From assembly GCF_030697305.1 (NCBI RefSeq), contig NZ_JAUYQL010000115.1, positions 1 through 53,796 of the forward strand: a DNA stretch of 53,796 nucleotides, in the 5' to 3' direction. The notes under the pieces were generated by a model. It was not told the DNA's origin and did not search any database. It was given only the letters and a program-made list of their open reading frames with translations. The stretch is from Phenylobacterium sp. (lineage in GTDB: Bacteria > Pseudomonadota > Alphaproteobacteria > Caulobacterales > Caulobacteraceae). Every line of letters starts with the position of its first letter. Positions within the stretch are counted from its first letter, which is position 1. The position numbers were made by a program, and so were the translations under genes. This document shows positions 23,773 through 35,456 of the stretch, one piece after another.

Positions 23773-25377
23773 ATGATGACCCTCTCACGCTGGAAGATCA
23801 TCGCCGTCGTCCTGTCGGTGGTGTTCGGCCTGCTTTTCACGCTCCCGAACCTGCTGACGCCGTCGCAGCGCGCGGCCTTGCCGAGCTTCATGCCGAAGAA
23901 CGTGCTGAACCTGGGCCTCGACCTGCAGGGCGGGTCCTACCTTCTGCTCGAGGTCGACACCGGAGCCCTGCGCGCCGAGCGGTTGACCAACGTGCTGGAA
24001 GACGTCCGCAAGACGCTGCGCGAGGAGGGGATCGATTTCGGCGACCTCGCACAGGTGAACGGCGAGGTGCTGGTGCGCGTCACCGACCCCGCTCAGGTGC
24101 AGGCGGCCACCACGGCGATCCGCAACGCGGTCGGCGCGCCGCTCGCGGGCGTGCCCGGCGGGCGTGATGTCACCGTGCGCTCGGAGGACGGCCAGCGCGT
24201 CCGCATCGCCTTCGTGCCCCAGGCCCTCGCGGCCGAGTCCGCCCAGGCCGTCGAACAATCCATTGAGATCATCCGTCGCCGCATCGACGAGCTCGGGACG
24301 CGCGAACCTACGATCATCCGCCAAGGCTCCAACCGCATAGTCGTCCAGGCGCCGGGCGAGAGCGATCCGGAGCGGCTGAAGAACGTCATCGGCCAGACCG
24401 CCAAGCTGACCTTCCAGATGGTCGACGAAACCGTCTCGTCCGAAGAAGCCGCCGCCGGCCGCATTCCCCCGGGTTCCGAACTGCTGCCCAGCCAGGACGG
24501 CTACAGCACCGGCTATCTGATCAAAAAGCGCGCGCTGGTCTCAGGCGAGATGCTGACCGATGCACGCATGCAGTTCGACCAGCAGAGCGGCCGTCCAGTG
24601 GTGTCGTTCCGCTTCAACGGGCAGGGCGCGCGGCGCTTCGGCGACGCCACCACCCAGAACATCGGCAAGCGCTTCGCCATCGTCCTCGACAAGCAGGTGA
24701 TCTCCGCACCGGTCATTCAGGGCGCGATCACCGGCGGTTCCGGTCAGATCACCGGCAACTTCACCGAGGAAAGCGCCAACGACCTGGCTCTGCTGCTGCG
24801 CGCCGGCGCCTTGCCCGCGCCGCTGAAGGTCGAACAGCAAAGCACGGTCGGCGCCGAACTCGGCGCCGATGCGGTCAAGGCCGGCCAAACCTCCACCCTG
24901 GTGGGCTTCATGGCCATCCTGGTGTTCATGCTGCTGGCCTACGGCCTGCTGTTCGGAGGGGTCTCCGTGGTCGCCCTGCTGGTCAACGGCTTGCTGATCA
25001 TCGCCACCCTGTCCTTGACCCAGGCGACGCTAACACTGCCCGGGATCGCCGGGCTGATCCTGACGCTCGCCGTCGCGGTCGACGCCAATGTGCTGATCTA
25101 TGAGCGGATGCGCGACGAGCTGCGGGCAGGGCGAAGCGTCATCGCCTCGATGGACGCAGGCTTCTCGCGCGCCATGACTACGATCATCGACGCCAACGTA
25201 ACGACGCTGCTGGCGGCGCTGATCATGTTCCAGTTCGGCTCCGGTCCGGTCAAAGGCTTCGCCTGGACGCTGTCCATCGGCGTGGTGACCTCGGTGTTCT
25301 CCGCCGTCCTGATAACGCAGGTCCTGCTGGCCTGGTGGTTCCGCGCCACCCGTCCCAAGACCCTGCCGATCTCGTAA
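23773..25377 (+). CDS. secD: Protein translocase subunit SecD
   Basis: The protein has 534 residues. SecD uses the proton-motive force with SecF to pull proteins through SecYEG. One N-terminal helix (about 11-28) is followed by the large periplasmic domains, starting with NLGLDLQGGSYLLLEVD (the conserved GLDLxGG), and five C-terminal helices from about 375. TM4 holds LTLAVAVDANVLIYERMRDEL, with the proton-path Asp. ATGATG at the start leaves two possible start codons. secF follows after 11 bases. Confidence 0.96.
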   Translation: MMTLSRWKIIAVVLSVVFGLLFTLPNLLTPSQRAALPSFMPKNVLNLGLDLQGGSYLLLEVDTGALRAERLTNVLEDVRKTLREEGIDFGDLAQVNGEVLVRVTDPAQVQAATTAIRNAVGAPLAGVPGGRDVTVRSEDGQRVRIAFVPQALAAESAQAVEQSIEIIRRRIDELGTREPTIIRQGSNRIVVQAPGESDPERLKNVIGQTAKLTFQMVDETVSSEEAAAGRIPPGSELLPSQDGYSTGYLIKKRALVSGEMLTDARMQFDQQSGRPVVSFRFNGQGARRFGDATTQNIGKRFAIVLDKQVISAPVIQGAITGGSGQITGNFTEESANDLALLLRAGALPAPLKVEQQSTVGAELGADAVKAGQTSTLVGFMAILVFMLLAYGLLFGGVSVVALLVNGLLIIATLSLTQATLTLPGIAGLILTLAVAVDANVLIYERMRDELRAGRSVIASMDAGFSRAMTTIIDANVTTLLAALIMFQFGSGPVKGFAWTLSIGVVTSVFSAVLITQVLLAWWFRATRPKTLPIS

Positions 25378-25388
25378 GGAGCCTCGAC

Positions 25389-26357
25389 GTGTCCTCCAAG
25401 TGGCCCCTCATCAAGATCGTCCCGATCAGGACGAACTTCCGGTTCGTCGCGTTCTCACGGATCGCTGCGGCGATCTCGGTCGTCTGCGTCATCGCCTCGC
25501 TGGCGCGCACCCTGCTGCCGTTCGAGGCGCCCTGCGCCGGCCTCGCCTGCGGCATCGACTTCCGCGGCGGGACGGTGCTGGAGATGGCGTCGGCGAAGCC
25601 GATCGACCTTGGCGTGGTGCGCAGCACCCTGTCCAATATGACCACTGGCGACGTTCAGGTTCAGGCCATGGGCTCGCCGGCCGAGGCGATGGTCCGCTTC
25701 GAGACGCCCGAGGGCGCCAACCCCACGGTCGAGGTCGACAAGATCAAGGCGTCGCTCCGCCAGGCGCTGGGCCCGATCAGATTCGAACGCACCGACGTGG
25801 TCGGGCCGAAGGTGTCGGGGGAGTTGTTCCGCAGCGGCATCCTGGCCCTGGGCCTCGCGATCGGCCTGATGCTGATCTATATCTGGTTCCGCTTCGAACT
25901 GCAGTTCGGCCTGGGCGCTGTCATGGCGCTGTTCCACGACGTCATCCTGACCTTCGGGGTGATCGCGGCGTTCCGGCTGGAATTCAGCCTGCAGACCATC
26001 GCCGCGATCCTCACCATCATCGGCTATTCGATGAACGACACAGTCGTGGTGTTCGACCGGCTGCGGGAGAACCTGCGCAAATACAAGCGCATGCCGCTGC
26101 GTGAGGTGATCGACCTGTCGATCAACGAGACCTTGTCGCGCACCATCATCACCGGCCTCACCGCGATCCTGGCGCTGGGCGGCCTGGCGATCTTCGGCGG
26201 GCCGACGCTGTTCGGCATGTCGATCATCCTGATGTTCGGGATCATCCTGGGCACCTATTCGTCGATCTATGTGGCGGCCCCGGTGATCCTGCTGTGGGGC
26301 GTCAAGCGCGGCGAAGAGGAAGCCGAGCCGCTCAAGCCCGCCAACGTCCGCTCCTAG
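25389..26357 (+). CDS. secF: Protein translocase subunit SecF
   Basis: The protein has 322 residues. Partner of SecD with the same fold: one N-terminal helix, a periplasmic domain with CGIDFRGGTVLEM (GIDFxGG) and five further helices. TIIGYSMNDTVVVFDRLRENLRKY is the family's TM4 block. The open frame starts earlier (25335), but AAGGAG sits 8 bases before the GTG at 25389, which decides the start. An Mth938-like gene follows in the same direction. Confidence 0.96.
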   Translation: MSSKWPLIKIVPIRTNFRFVAFSRIAAAISVVCVIASLARTLLPFEAPCAGLACGIDFRGGTVLEMASAKPIDLGVVRSTLSNMTTGDVQVQAMGSPAEAMVRFETPEGANPTVEVDKIKASLRQALGPIRFERTDVVGPKVSGELFRSGILALGLAIGLMLIYIWFRFELQFGLGAVMALFHDVILTFGVIAAFRLEFSLQTIAAILTIIGYSMNDTVVVFDRLRENLRKYKRMPLREVIDLSINETLSRTIITGLTAILALGGLAIFGGPTLFGMSIILMFGIILGTYSSIYVAAPVILLWGVKRGEEEAEPLKPANVRS

Positions 26358-26375
26358 GCGCCTAAGGCAGCGGCC

Positions 26376-26735
26376 ATGGCGCGCGATGCTCCTCCCATCG
26401 ACGCCTACGGCGACGGCGGATTCCGCGTGGCCGGCGCTCGCCATGAAGGCTCGCTGCTGATCGTCGGGGACGCGGCGTATGACTGGCCCGTGCGCCGACG
26501 CGAGGACCTCGACGTCGAGTCACTGGCCGCGGTGTTCGCGGCGGGGCGCGCACAGGTCGAGTTCCTGCTGCTGGGCATGGGGGCGTCCAACGCCTTGCCG
26601 ACGCGCGAGGTCCGCGACGCGGTGCGCGCCGCCGGCCTCGGGCTGGAATTCATGGACACGCCGTCGGCGGCCAGGCTGTACAACGTGCTGACCTCGGAGG
26701 GCCGCCGCTTGGCCTGTGCGCTCATCGCCGTCTGA
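26376..26735 (+). CDS. Mth938-like domain protein (DUF498/NDUFAF3 type)
   Basis: The protein has 119 residues. The sequence FRVAGARHEGSLLIVGDAAYDWPV, then FLLLGMGASNALPTREVRDAV and MDTPSAARLYNVLTSEGRRLA is the Mth938 fold, related to the mitochondrial complex I assembly factor NDUFAF3. The gene stands directly after secDF in many alphaproteobacteria, which led to the suggestion of a membrane-assembly role; this is not proven. Another assembly-factor-like gene (27552, NDUFAF6 type) lies nearby. Confidence 0.85.
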   Translation: MARDAPPIDAYGDGGFRVAGARHEGSLLIVGDAAYDWPVRRREDLDVESLAAVFAAGRAQVEFLLLGMGASNALPTREVRDAVRAAGLGLEFMDTPSAARLYNVLTSEGRRLACALIAV

Positions 26736-26875
26736 ACCGAGGCGCCCTGCAAAACACCCTCCTTGGCCGCGTGGTGCGCCTGGCGGCCCAGCCCGGCTGA
26801 GTTTCTGGTCGCCTTTTCGTCGCCCATGAAACAATCTATAGGTGCCGTAGGGTAGGAATCACGAGGGGCGCTAAA

Positions 26876-27481
26876 ATGGCCGGACTTCTTTCGAACCTCC
26901 GCAACACCTTGATCGTGAGTTTCCTACTCGCGCTGGTGTTGATCGCTGGCTACGGCATGCACAACGGTGCGGCCGACGCCATCTTCTGGCAGGGCGTTTT
27001 CCGCTGGCTGCACGTGGTGTTCGGGATCCTCTGGATCGGCCTGCTGTACTATTTCAACTTCGTCCAGATCCGCAAAATGCCGGAGATTCCGGCCGAGCTG
27101 AAGCCGGCGGTGTCCAAGTACATCGCGCCTGAAGCGCTGTTCTGGTTCCGCTGGGCGGCGCTGTTCACCTGGGTGATGGGCATTATCCTGGCGATCAATC
27201 GCGGCTACCTGCTGCAGACGGTCACGCTGGGCGCTACAGAAGGCTTCACCGTGCCGCAGCACACCTTCATCGGCGTCGGCATGTGGCTGGGCACCGTGAT
27301 GTTCTTCAACGTCTGGGCCTTCATCTGGCCGGCGCAGAAGATCGCGTTGGGTATCGTCGAAGGCGACGCCGACGCGAAGGCGGCGGCCGGCCGCAAGGCC
27401 ATGCTGTTCTCGCGGGTCAACACCCTGCTGTCGGTGCCGATGCTGGCGACCATGACCATGAACCAGACGATCTTCGGCTGA
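26876..27481 (+). CDS. Membrane protein with urate-hydroxylase PuuD N-terminal-like domain
   Basis: The protein has 201 residues with about five hydrophobic segments (17-35, 45-65, 85-106, 125-160 and a C-terminal one). FRWLHVVFGILWIGLLYYFNFVQ and PQHTFIGVGMWLGTVMFFNVWAFIWPAQK resemble the membrane part of PuuD-type urate hydroxylases (Urate_ox_N). The cytochrome c domain of full PuuD is missing, so urate oxidation is not implied; conserved His in WLHV and QHT could bind heme. A strong terminator follows at 27507. No purine catabolism genes adjoin it. Confidence 0.72.
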   Translation: MAGLLSNLRNTLIVSFLLALVLIAGYGMHNGAADAIFWQGVFRWLHVVFGILWIGLLYYFNFVQIRKMPEIPAELKPAVSKYIAPEALFWFRWAALFTWVMGIILAINRGYLLQTVTLGATEGFTVPQHTFIGVGMWLGTVMFFNVWAFIWPAQKIALGIVEGDADAKAAAGRKAMLFSRVNTLLSVPMLATMTMNQTIFG

Positions 27482-27506
27482 CGCCAGGGTCGATATGAGC
27501 GACTAG

Positions 27507-27534
27507 AAAGGCCCGCCCCCGAGGCGGGCCTTTT
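27507..27534 (+). terminator. Rho-independent terminator
   Basis: AAAGGCCCGCC pairs with GGCGGGCCTTT around loop CCCGA, followed by a T-run (TTTTGCTTT). It lies 26 bases after the stop at 27481 and is the clearest intrinsic terminator on the plus strand. Confidence 0.9.
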
Positions 27535-27551
27535 GCTTTGGGCAGTTGCGA

Positions 27552-28226
27552 ATGACCGCCGTCCAACCCGACATCGACACCCAGGACGAGGGTCTGGACG
27601 ACCTGTTGCGTCGCGTCGACCCGGACCGCTGGCTGTCCAGCCGCTTCATCGGCGATCTGCGTGCGCGCGCAGGTGTGGAGGCGGTCTACGCCTTCGACCA
27701 TGAGCTGGCGCGGGCCCCACGGGTGGCGTCGAATCCGCTGCTGGGCGAGATGCGGCTGGCCTGGTGGCGGGAGGTCCTCGACGAAGCGTTCGAGGCGCGC
27801 GCCGTGCGCCGCCACCCCACCGCCCAAGCCCTGGCCGCGGCGATCGCCGGGCACGGCCTGGCGCGCCCAAGCCTGGAGGCCCTGATCGACGCCCGCTACC
27901 GCGAACTGGACGAGGCCCCGATGGACGCCGCCGAAGCTTTGGAGTTCGCGCGCGAGACCGGCGGCGGCGTCGCCGTGCTGGCGGCCCGCATCCTGGACCC
28001 GGCCCATGACCCCGAGCCGGCGCGCGCGGCCGGCGCGTTGTGGGCGCTCTGGAAGCGTGACGGGGACGATGCCGCCCTGCGTGCGGAGGCTAAGCGCGGC
28101 GCGTCGCGCCTGACGCCGGCCGGCTTTCCCGCCGTCGCCCACGCCGCGCTGGCTCGTGGGCGGGCAGGCTCCGATCTTGGCCGACGCCTGCGGATCACCT
28201 GGGCGGTCGCCCGCGGCAGGGTCTGA
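27552..28226 (+). CDS. Squalene/phytoene synthase-like protein (NDUFAF6 type)
   Basis: The protein has 224 residues. RWLSSRFIGDLRARAGVEAVYAFDHELARAP (pattern R..S..F......R.....YAF..E), then LLGEMRLAWWREVLDEAF and LEALIDARYRELDEAPM match the trans-isoprenyl diphosphate synthase fold of squalene/phytoene synthases. The two DxxxD Mg2+ motifs are not intact (DHELA; DARYRE), and the protein is shorter than true synthases. It is therefore more like the C8orf38/NDUFAF6 assembly-factor branch. ATG 27552 is chosen over a TTG at 27546. It starts right after the terminator. Confidence 0.75.
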   Translation: MTAVQPDIDTQDEGLDDLLRRVDPDRWLSSRFIGDLRARAGVEAVYAFDHELARAPRVASNPLLGEMRLAWWREVLDEAFEARAVRRHPTAQALAAAIAGHGLARPSLEALIDARYRELDEAPMDAAEALEFARETGGGVAVLAARILDPAHDPEPARAAGALWALWKRDGDDAALRAEAKRGASRLTPAGFPAVAHAALARGRAGSDLGRRLRITWAVARGRV

Positions 28227-28246
28227 ACCGCCAGCATATCCACATC

Positions 28247-28336
28247 CGCTCATCCCGGCGAAAGTCGGGACCCAAGCGGGCTGGCCGTGCACAAACCGTA
28301 ACTCAGCTTGGGCCCCGGCTTTCGCCGGGGTGAGCG
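28247..28336. repeat. Dispersed inverted repeat (copy 2), long hairpin
   Basis: The arm 28247-28277 (CGCTCATCCCGGCGAAAGTC...) pairs with 28306-28336 (...CTTTCGCCGGGGTGAGCG), a stem of about 30 bp with few mismatches around a 28-base loop. The arms match those at 22321-22407. It lies between convergent genes and so could act as a two-way terminator. The gap 28227-28349 holds nothing else. Confidence 0.75.
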
Positions 28337-28349
28337 GAGTTGGGTGTGG

Positions 28350-29753
28350 CTATTCCGCCGGCTCCGGCACGGTCGCGGCGGACAGCCAGGCGTCGAGATC
28401 TGCCAATGCCCTTTCGCCGATCTGGCGCTTCTTGGTGCGTCCCTTTTCCTTCGAGCCCATGCGGCGGCCTTCGGCGTCGCGCCGGGGCGCGTCCTCCAGC
28501 GGCGGGATCAGGCCGTAGTTGATGTTCATCGGCTGGAACGACCGCGCGCCGCCGTCCAGATGCCCCCCGGTGATGTGGCCGAGAAGCGCGCCCAGGGCAG
28601 TCGTCGCGGGCGGCGCTTCGATCGAGCGGCCCAGCCGCTCGGCCGCCGCGAAGCGACCGGCCAGCAGGCCCACTGCGGCGCTCTCCACATAACCCTCGAC
28701 GCCGGTCACCTGGCCTGCGAAGCGCAGGCGCGGTACCGCCTTCAGGCGCAATGCGCCGTCGAGCAGGCGTGGGCTGTTGATGAAGGTGTTGCGGTGCAGG
28801 CCGCCCAGGCGGGCGAACACCGCTTTCTCCAGGCCGGGGATCATCCGGAAAACGTCGCTCTGGGCGCCGTGTTTCAGCTTGGTCTGGAAACCGACCATGT
28901 TCCACAGGGTGCCCAGCGCATTGTCCTGGCGCAGCTGTACGACCGCCCAGGGCTTGACCGTGGGATTGTGGGCGTTGGTCAGGCCCACCGGCTTCATTGG
29001 CCCGTGGCGCAGCGTCTCGCGGCCCCGCTCGGCCATCACCTCGATCGGCAGGCAGCCGTCGAAGTAGGGGACATGTTCCCAGTCCTTGAACTCGGCCTTG
29101 GGGCCCGCCAGCAGGGCGTCGATGAACGCCTCGTACTGGTCGCGGTCCATCGGGCAGTTGATGTAGGCCGCGGCGTCCCCGCCCGGGCCTTCCTTGTCGT
29201 AGCGCGACTGTCGCCACGCCACATTCATGTCGACCGACTCCAGATGGATGATCGGCGCGATCGCGTCGAAGAACGATAGCTGGCCCTCGCCGGTCACGCC
29301 CAGGATCGCGTCGGACAGGGCCTGTGACGTCAAGGGTCCTGTGGCGACGATCACACTGTCCCATTCCGCCGGTGGCAGGCACGCCACTTCGCCGCGCGCG
29401 ATGCTGATCCGCGGATGCGCCTCGAGGCGGCGCGTGACCTCGGCGGCGAACCCGTCGCGGTCAACCGCCAGCGCGCCGCCGGCCGGGACCTGATGCAGAT
29501 CGCCCGCCGACATGATGATCGACCCCAGCCGCCGCATCTCGGCGTGCAGCAGGCCAACTGCATTGCCGGTCCAGTCGTCGGCCCGGAACGAGTTGGAGCA
29601 GACGAGCTCTGCGAGCTTGTCCGTCTGATGGGCGTCGGTGCCGCGGACGGGGCGCATCTCGTGCAGGACGACATCCGCGCCGGCTTGCGCGATCTGCCAG
29701 GCGGCCTCGGAGCCGGCGAGCCCGCCGCCGATTACATGAATGGGCAAGGTCAT
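28350..29753 (-). CDS. trmFO: Folate/FAD-dependent tRNA m5U54 methyltransferase TrmFO
   Basis: The protein has 467 residues. It makes ribothymidine at tRNA position 54, using methylenetetrahydrofolate and FADH2. The FAD site is at the start ([21 protein letters not shown]), and [28 protein letters not shown] carries the catalytic Cys region that separates TrmFO from GidA/Mnm[14 protein letters not shown] closes the FAD domain. Alphaproteobacteria use TrmFO in place of TrmA, as here. It converges on the squalene-synthase-like gene across the repeat. Confidence 0.95.
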   Translation of the reverse strand: MTLPIHVIGGGLAGSEAAWQIAQAGADVVLHEMRPVRGTDAHQTDKLAELVCSNSFRADDWTGNAVGLLHAEMRRLGSIIMSAGDLHQVPAGGALAVDRDGFAAEVTRRLEAHPRISIARGEVACLPPAEWDSVIVATGPLTSQALSDAILGVTGEGQLSFFDAIAPIIHLESVDMNVAWRQSRYDKEGPGGDAAAYINCPMDRDQYEAFIDALLAGPKAEFKDWEHVPYFDGCLPIEVMAERGRETLRHGPMKPVGLTNAHNPTVKPWAVVQLRQDNALGTLWNMVGFQTKLKHGAQSDVFRMIPGLEKAVFARLGGLHRNTFINSPRLLDGALRLKAVPRLRFAGQVTGVEGYVESAAVGLLAGRFAAAERLGRSIEAPPATTALGALLGHITGGHLDGGARSFQPMNINYGLIPPLEDAPRRDAEGRRMGSKEKGRTKKRQIGERALADLDAWLSAATVPEPAE

Positions 29754-29901
29754 GGGCGACTAACTAGCAACGAATGCGACGCGTCGCGAGCGCGGCCTTG
29801 CGCATGAGCCTGCGGCTCGCCAAAGCATTGCAGCCAATGGCCTCGGCGACTCGTTGATGGGTCGCGCGCCCTTGGCTGGGCCGCAGGCCGCGAGGATAGG
29901 C

Positions 29902-30804
29902 ATGAGCAAGTTTTCGCCGAGCGAGGCGGCTCTGGAGGGCTTCAGGCTGACGCGGGAGCGTCCGGGCCTGATCGCCACCTGGGCGGGCCTCTACTTCCTC
30001 GGCATCATGCTGCTGATCCTGACCATGGGCGCGGCGCTCGGGCCGCAGTTCGTCGCGTTGATGCGCGAGAGCGGCGGGCAGATCGAAGACACCGATGCGC
30101 TCGGCGACCTGCTGGCCCAATCCTGGCCGGCGTTCATCATCGTCGCGTCCGTCGCGGTGTTCTTCTGGTCGATGCTGAAGGCGGCGATCTACCGTTCCAT
30201 CCTGCGGCCGGAGGACTCCAAATTCGCCTATGTGCGGATCGGGATGGACGAGGTGCGCCTGGCGGTCGGTCAGGTGGTCCTGGGCGCGATCGGCATTCTG
30301 TTCCTGATCGGGCTCGACTTCCCGCTTTCGGCGCTGCGCGCCGGCGGGCATCCGTCTATGTGGTTGCTGGCGGCGGTGATCGTCGTCGGCATGGTGTGGA
30401 TGGGTATCCGCCTGTCCCTGACCATGCCGCTGATCTTCTATGAGAAGAAGGTGAAATTCATGTCGGCCTGGAATCTGTCCAAGGGCAGCTTCTGGTCGAT
30501 CCTGGGCATGTGTGTATTGTCACTGATCTTTTACATCATGATCTTCATCCTGGTGTACATTCTGATGACCATCATCGTCGCCCTGTCCGGCGGGATGGAA
30601 GCGGTCAAGAACATCTCCAGACTGACTCCGGTGTCGCTGGCGGCCTTCATCATCACCTCGGTGATCGTGCCGATGATCATGCCGGTGATCCAGGCGGTGA
30701 CCATCAACGCGCCGTTCGCCGTCGCCTACGGCGAGTTGGCCGGCGTCCCGACGCCCCACGGCCGCCGCGCCGCGGAGTCGACGGCGGTCGAGGCGAACGT
30801 CTAG
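29902..30804 (+). CDS. Polytopic membrane protein of unknown function
   Basis: The protein has 300 residues with about six hydrophobic segments (25-48, 75-95, 130-150, 155-180, 205-235, 245-275). The soluble N-terminus is FSPSEAALEGFRLTRERPGL. The layout (a conserved SEAALEGFRL start and tandem membrane helices) resembles glycerophosphodiester-phosphodiesterase-associated or DUF-type membrane proteins of alphaproteobacteria, but no family can be fixed. ATG 29902 has GAGGA about 10 bases upstream and starts the conserved part; the frame to 29854 does not. It converges on uvrA, with 18 bases between the stops. Confidence 0.75.
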   Translation: MSKFSPSEAALEGFRLTRERPGLIATWAGLYFLGIMLLILTMGAALGPQFVALMRESGGQIEDTDALGDLLAQSWPAFIIVASVAVFFWSMLKAAIYRSILRPEDSKFAYVRIGMDEVRLAVGQVVLGAIGILFLIGLDFPLSALRAGGHPSMWLLAAVIVVGMVWMGIRLSLTMPLIFYEKKVKFMSAWNLSKGSFWSILGMCVLSLIFYIMIFILVYILMTIIVALSGGMEAVKNISRLTPVSLAAFIITSVIVPMIMPVIQAVTINAPFAVAYGELAGVPTPHGRRAAESTAVEANV

Positions 30805-30822
30805 AACGCCAGTCGCGCGGGC

Positions 30823-33720
<2,898 letters not shown>

Positions 33721-33804
33721 GCTGTCCCGGGAAACGCTTTGCGCCATGTCGGGCGCGCTCGAAGGGCCTGGCTAATGTAGTGGCGAGACTCGCCGATGAC
33801 ACTG

Positions 33805-33819
33805 GAACATTAAGCGAAC
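33805..33819 (-). promoter_or_regulatory. LexA (SOS) box upstream of uvrA
   Basis: Read on the minus strand, GTTC, seven bases (GCTTAAT), GTTC: an exact alphaproteobacterial LexA operator. A further GTTC half-site stands at 33824-33827 in the same direction. SOS control of uvrA is well known, which makes this call solid. Confidence 0.85.
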
Positions 33820-33832
33820 AATCGAACCCGCG

Positions 33833-34543
33833 TCAAAGGGCGTCGTGGAAGATCACGCCCATTGTGCGCCGCGCCCCCGACCGCAGCCGGCTGACCCCGT
33901 GGCGCATGTTCACCCGATAGGTTCCCCGGGCGCCCTGCACCGGCCGTTCGCGCACTGCGAACACCACCGCGTCGCCCTGGCTAAGAGGCACGACCTCGGC
34001 GCGGGATTGCATGCGCGGGCGCTGTTCGGTCAGAACGAATTCGCCGCCGGTGAAATCGGCGCCCGGCGTCGACAGCAGCACTGCGACCTGCAGCGGAAAG
34101 ACGTGCTCGCCATAGATGTCCTGGTGCAGGCAGTTGTAGTCGCCCTCGCCATACTGCAGCAGCAGCGGGGTGGGGCGCGTCTGGCCGGCCTCGTGGCAGC
34201 GGGAGAGGAAGTCGGCGTGGGCCGGCGGATAGCGCGCCGGCAGGCCCATGGCCGCGTTCCAGCGGTTGGCGATCGGCGCAAGCTGCGGATAAAGGCTCGC
34301 GCGCAGGCTCGCGACCAGGTCGGGCAGGGGATAGGCGAAGTAGCGGTATTCGCCCTGGCCATACCCGTGGCGGGCCATCACCACACGGCTGCGGAACGGC
34401 GTCTCCTGCGCATACAGCTCGGCAAGCGCCGCGCATTCCGCTGCGCTCAGCAACCCTGGCAGCACTGCGTTGCCGCGGGCGTCCAGCGCGACCTGCGCCG
34501 CCGACCAGTCCTGGGCGTCCACCCGCGTCTCGATGCTGTCCAT
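33833..34543 (-). CDS. 2-oxoglutarate/Fe(II)-dependent oxygenase
   Basis: The protein has 236 residues. The facial triad is visible: His and Asp in YNCLHQDIYGEHVFPLQV (HxD, about 137-139) and the distal His in VNMRHGVSRLRSGAR (about 212), with Arg in RSGARR for the 2-oxoglutarate carboxylate. This is the prolyl-hydroxylase-like (P4Hc) double-stranded beta-helix pattern. Homologs in alphaproteobacteria are annotated as 2OG-Fe oxygenases or prolyl 4-hydroxylase-like; the substrate is unknown. It stands 78 bases downstream of the lumazine synthase gene and may share its riboswitch-controlled transcript. Confidence 0.82.
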   Translation of the reverse strand: MDSIETRVDAQDWSAAQVALDARGNAVLPGLLSAAECAALAELYAQETPFRSRVVMARHGYGQGEYRYFAYPLPDLVASLRASLYPQLAPIANRWNAAMGLPARYPPAHADFLSRCHEAGQTRPTPLLLQYGEGDYNCLHQDIYGEHVFPLQVAVLLSTPGADFTGGEFVLTEQRPRMQSRAEVVPLSQGDAVVFAVRERPVQGARGTYRVNMRHGVSRLRSGARRTMGVIFHDAL

Positions 34544-34621
34544 CGGACAAGTCTGCCCGTCTCGGCGCGCGAGCGGAACCTGCCGCCCGCGCGCAAAGTC
34601 CGGATCCCGCGATTTCAGGCG

Positions 34622-35119
34622 TCAGGCGGCGATCGGCAGACGCCCCAGACTCTTCAGCGTCCGGGCGCACGCCTCCGCGGCCTCCGCACCCTTGATGCGG
34701 AAGTGGTCGTGGAAGAACCGCCGCTGCGCCTCGCTCTCCTGATACTGATGCGGGGTCAGCACGGCGGAGAACACCGGCGTCTCGGTCTCGAGCTGAACCT
34801 GCATCAATCCCGCGATCACCGACTGGGCGACGAATTCGTGGCGGTAGATGCCACCGTCGACCACAAAGCCGGCGGCGACGATCGCCACGTAGCGGCCGCT
34901 CTTGGCCAGCAGCTTGGCGTGCAGCGGGATCTCGAAGGCGCCGGGCACTTCGAAGCCGTCGACCGGGTTGTCGGCGAGGCCGAGGCCGGCCATCGCCTCC
35001 AGGAAGCCCTGGCGGCACTGGTCGACGATGTCGCCATGCCAGCCGGATTGTACAAAGGCGATCCGGGCCTCGGCGGACTGGGCGGCGTGGACGGGGATCT
35101 GATAGGGACTCTGGGTCAT
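34622..35119 (-). CDS. ribH: 6,7-dimethyl-8-ribityllumazine synthase (RibH2 type)
   Basis: The protein has 165 residues. It joins the ribityl pyrimidine and dihydroxybutanone phosphate in the penultimate step of riboflavin synthesis. RIAFVQSGWHGDIVDQCRQGF, the VPGAFEIPLHAKLLAKSGRY block, the active-site His in YRHEFVAQSVIAGLM and PVFSAVLTPHQYQESE are present. No other rib genes adjoin it. An FMN riboswitch lies in its leader, as for the RibH2 paralog of Brucella, so a second ribH in the main rib operon is expected. GGGAG about 8 bases before the ATG lies in a small hairpin (TGCTTTCGGGAGCA). Confidence 0.9.
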   Translation of the reverse strand: MTQSPYQIPVHAAQSAEARIAFVQSGWHGDIVDQCRQGFLEAMAGLGLADNPVDGFEVPGAFEIPLHAKLLAKSGRYVAIVAAGFVVDGGIYRHEFVAQSVIAGLMQVQLETETPVFSAVLTPHQYQESEAQRRFFHDHFRIKGAEAAEACARTLKSLGRLPIAA

Positions 35120-35211
35120 GGTTTGCTCCCGAAAGCAGGGGTGACCACGACTCAAGGCGCGTCTGACCGGGCGGCCCGACGCCACGCCGAGGCGCGCCGT
35201 CGCAACGACCA

Positions 35212-35360
35212 GTCGTTCTCTTCCATCCGGACTATGACCGTCGGCCCCGGGATCACACCGGGTCTGCTGACCCCGCCTTGCGGGCGGGCGCTCGCGGGCT
35301 CGACATCCTGCAAAGGACGCCATCACCGCCGGTGGGGAGTCTCACCCCGCCCTGAGAACG
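35212..35360 (-). promoter_or_regulatory. FMN riboswitch (RFN element)
   Basis: Read on the minus strand, it starts GTTCTCAGGGCGGGGTGAGA, continues CCCCACCGGCGGT, then AGCCCGCGAGCG, GGTCAGCAGACCCGGTG, CCGGGGCCGACGGTCATAG and closes with CCGGATGGAAGAGAAC. These blocks are the conserved RFN core in order. It lies 92 bases before the ribH start, so FMN should lower expression, probably at translation because no T-rich terminator is seen in the gap. Confidence 0.95.
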
Positions 35361-35456
35361 CGTGCCGTCGGAAGGTCCGACAGCACAGCGATGATGCCGC
35401 GCAGGACACGTGCAGGCAAGGGCGCAGGCTCGCCGATGACGTGCGGAGTGAGGCCG

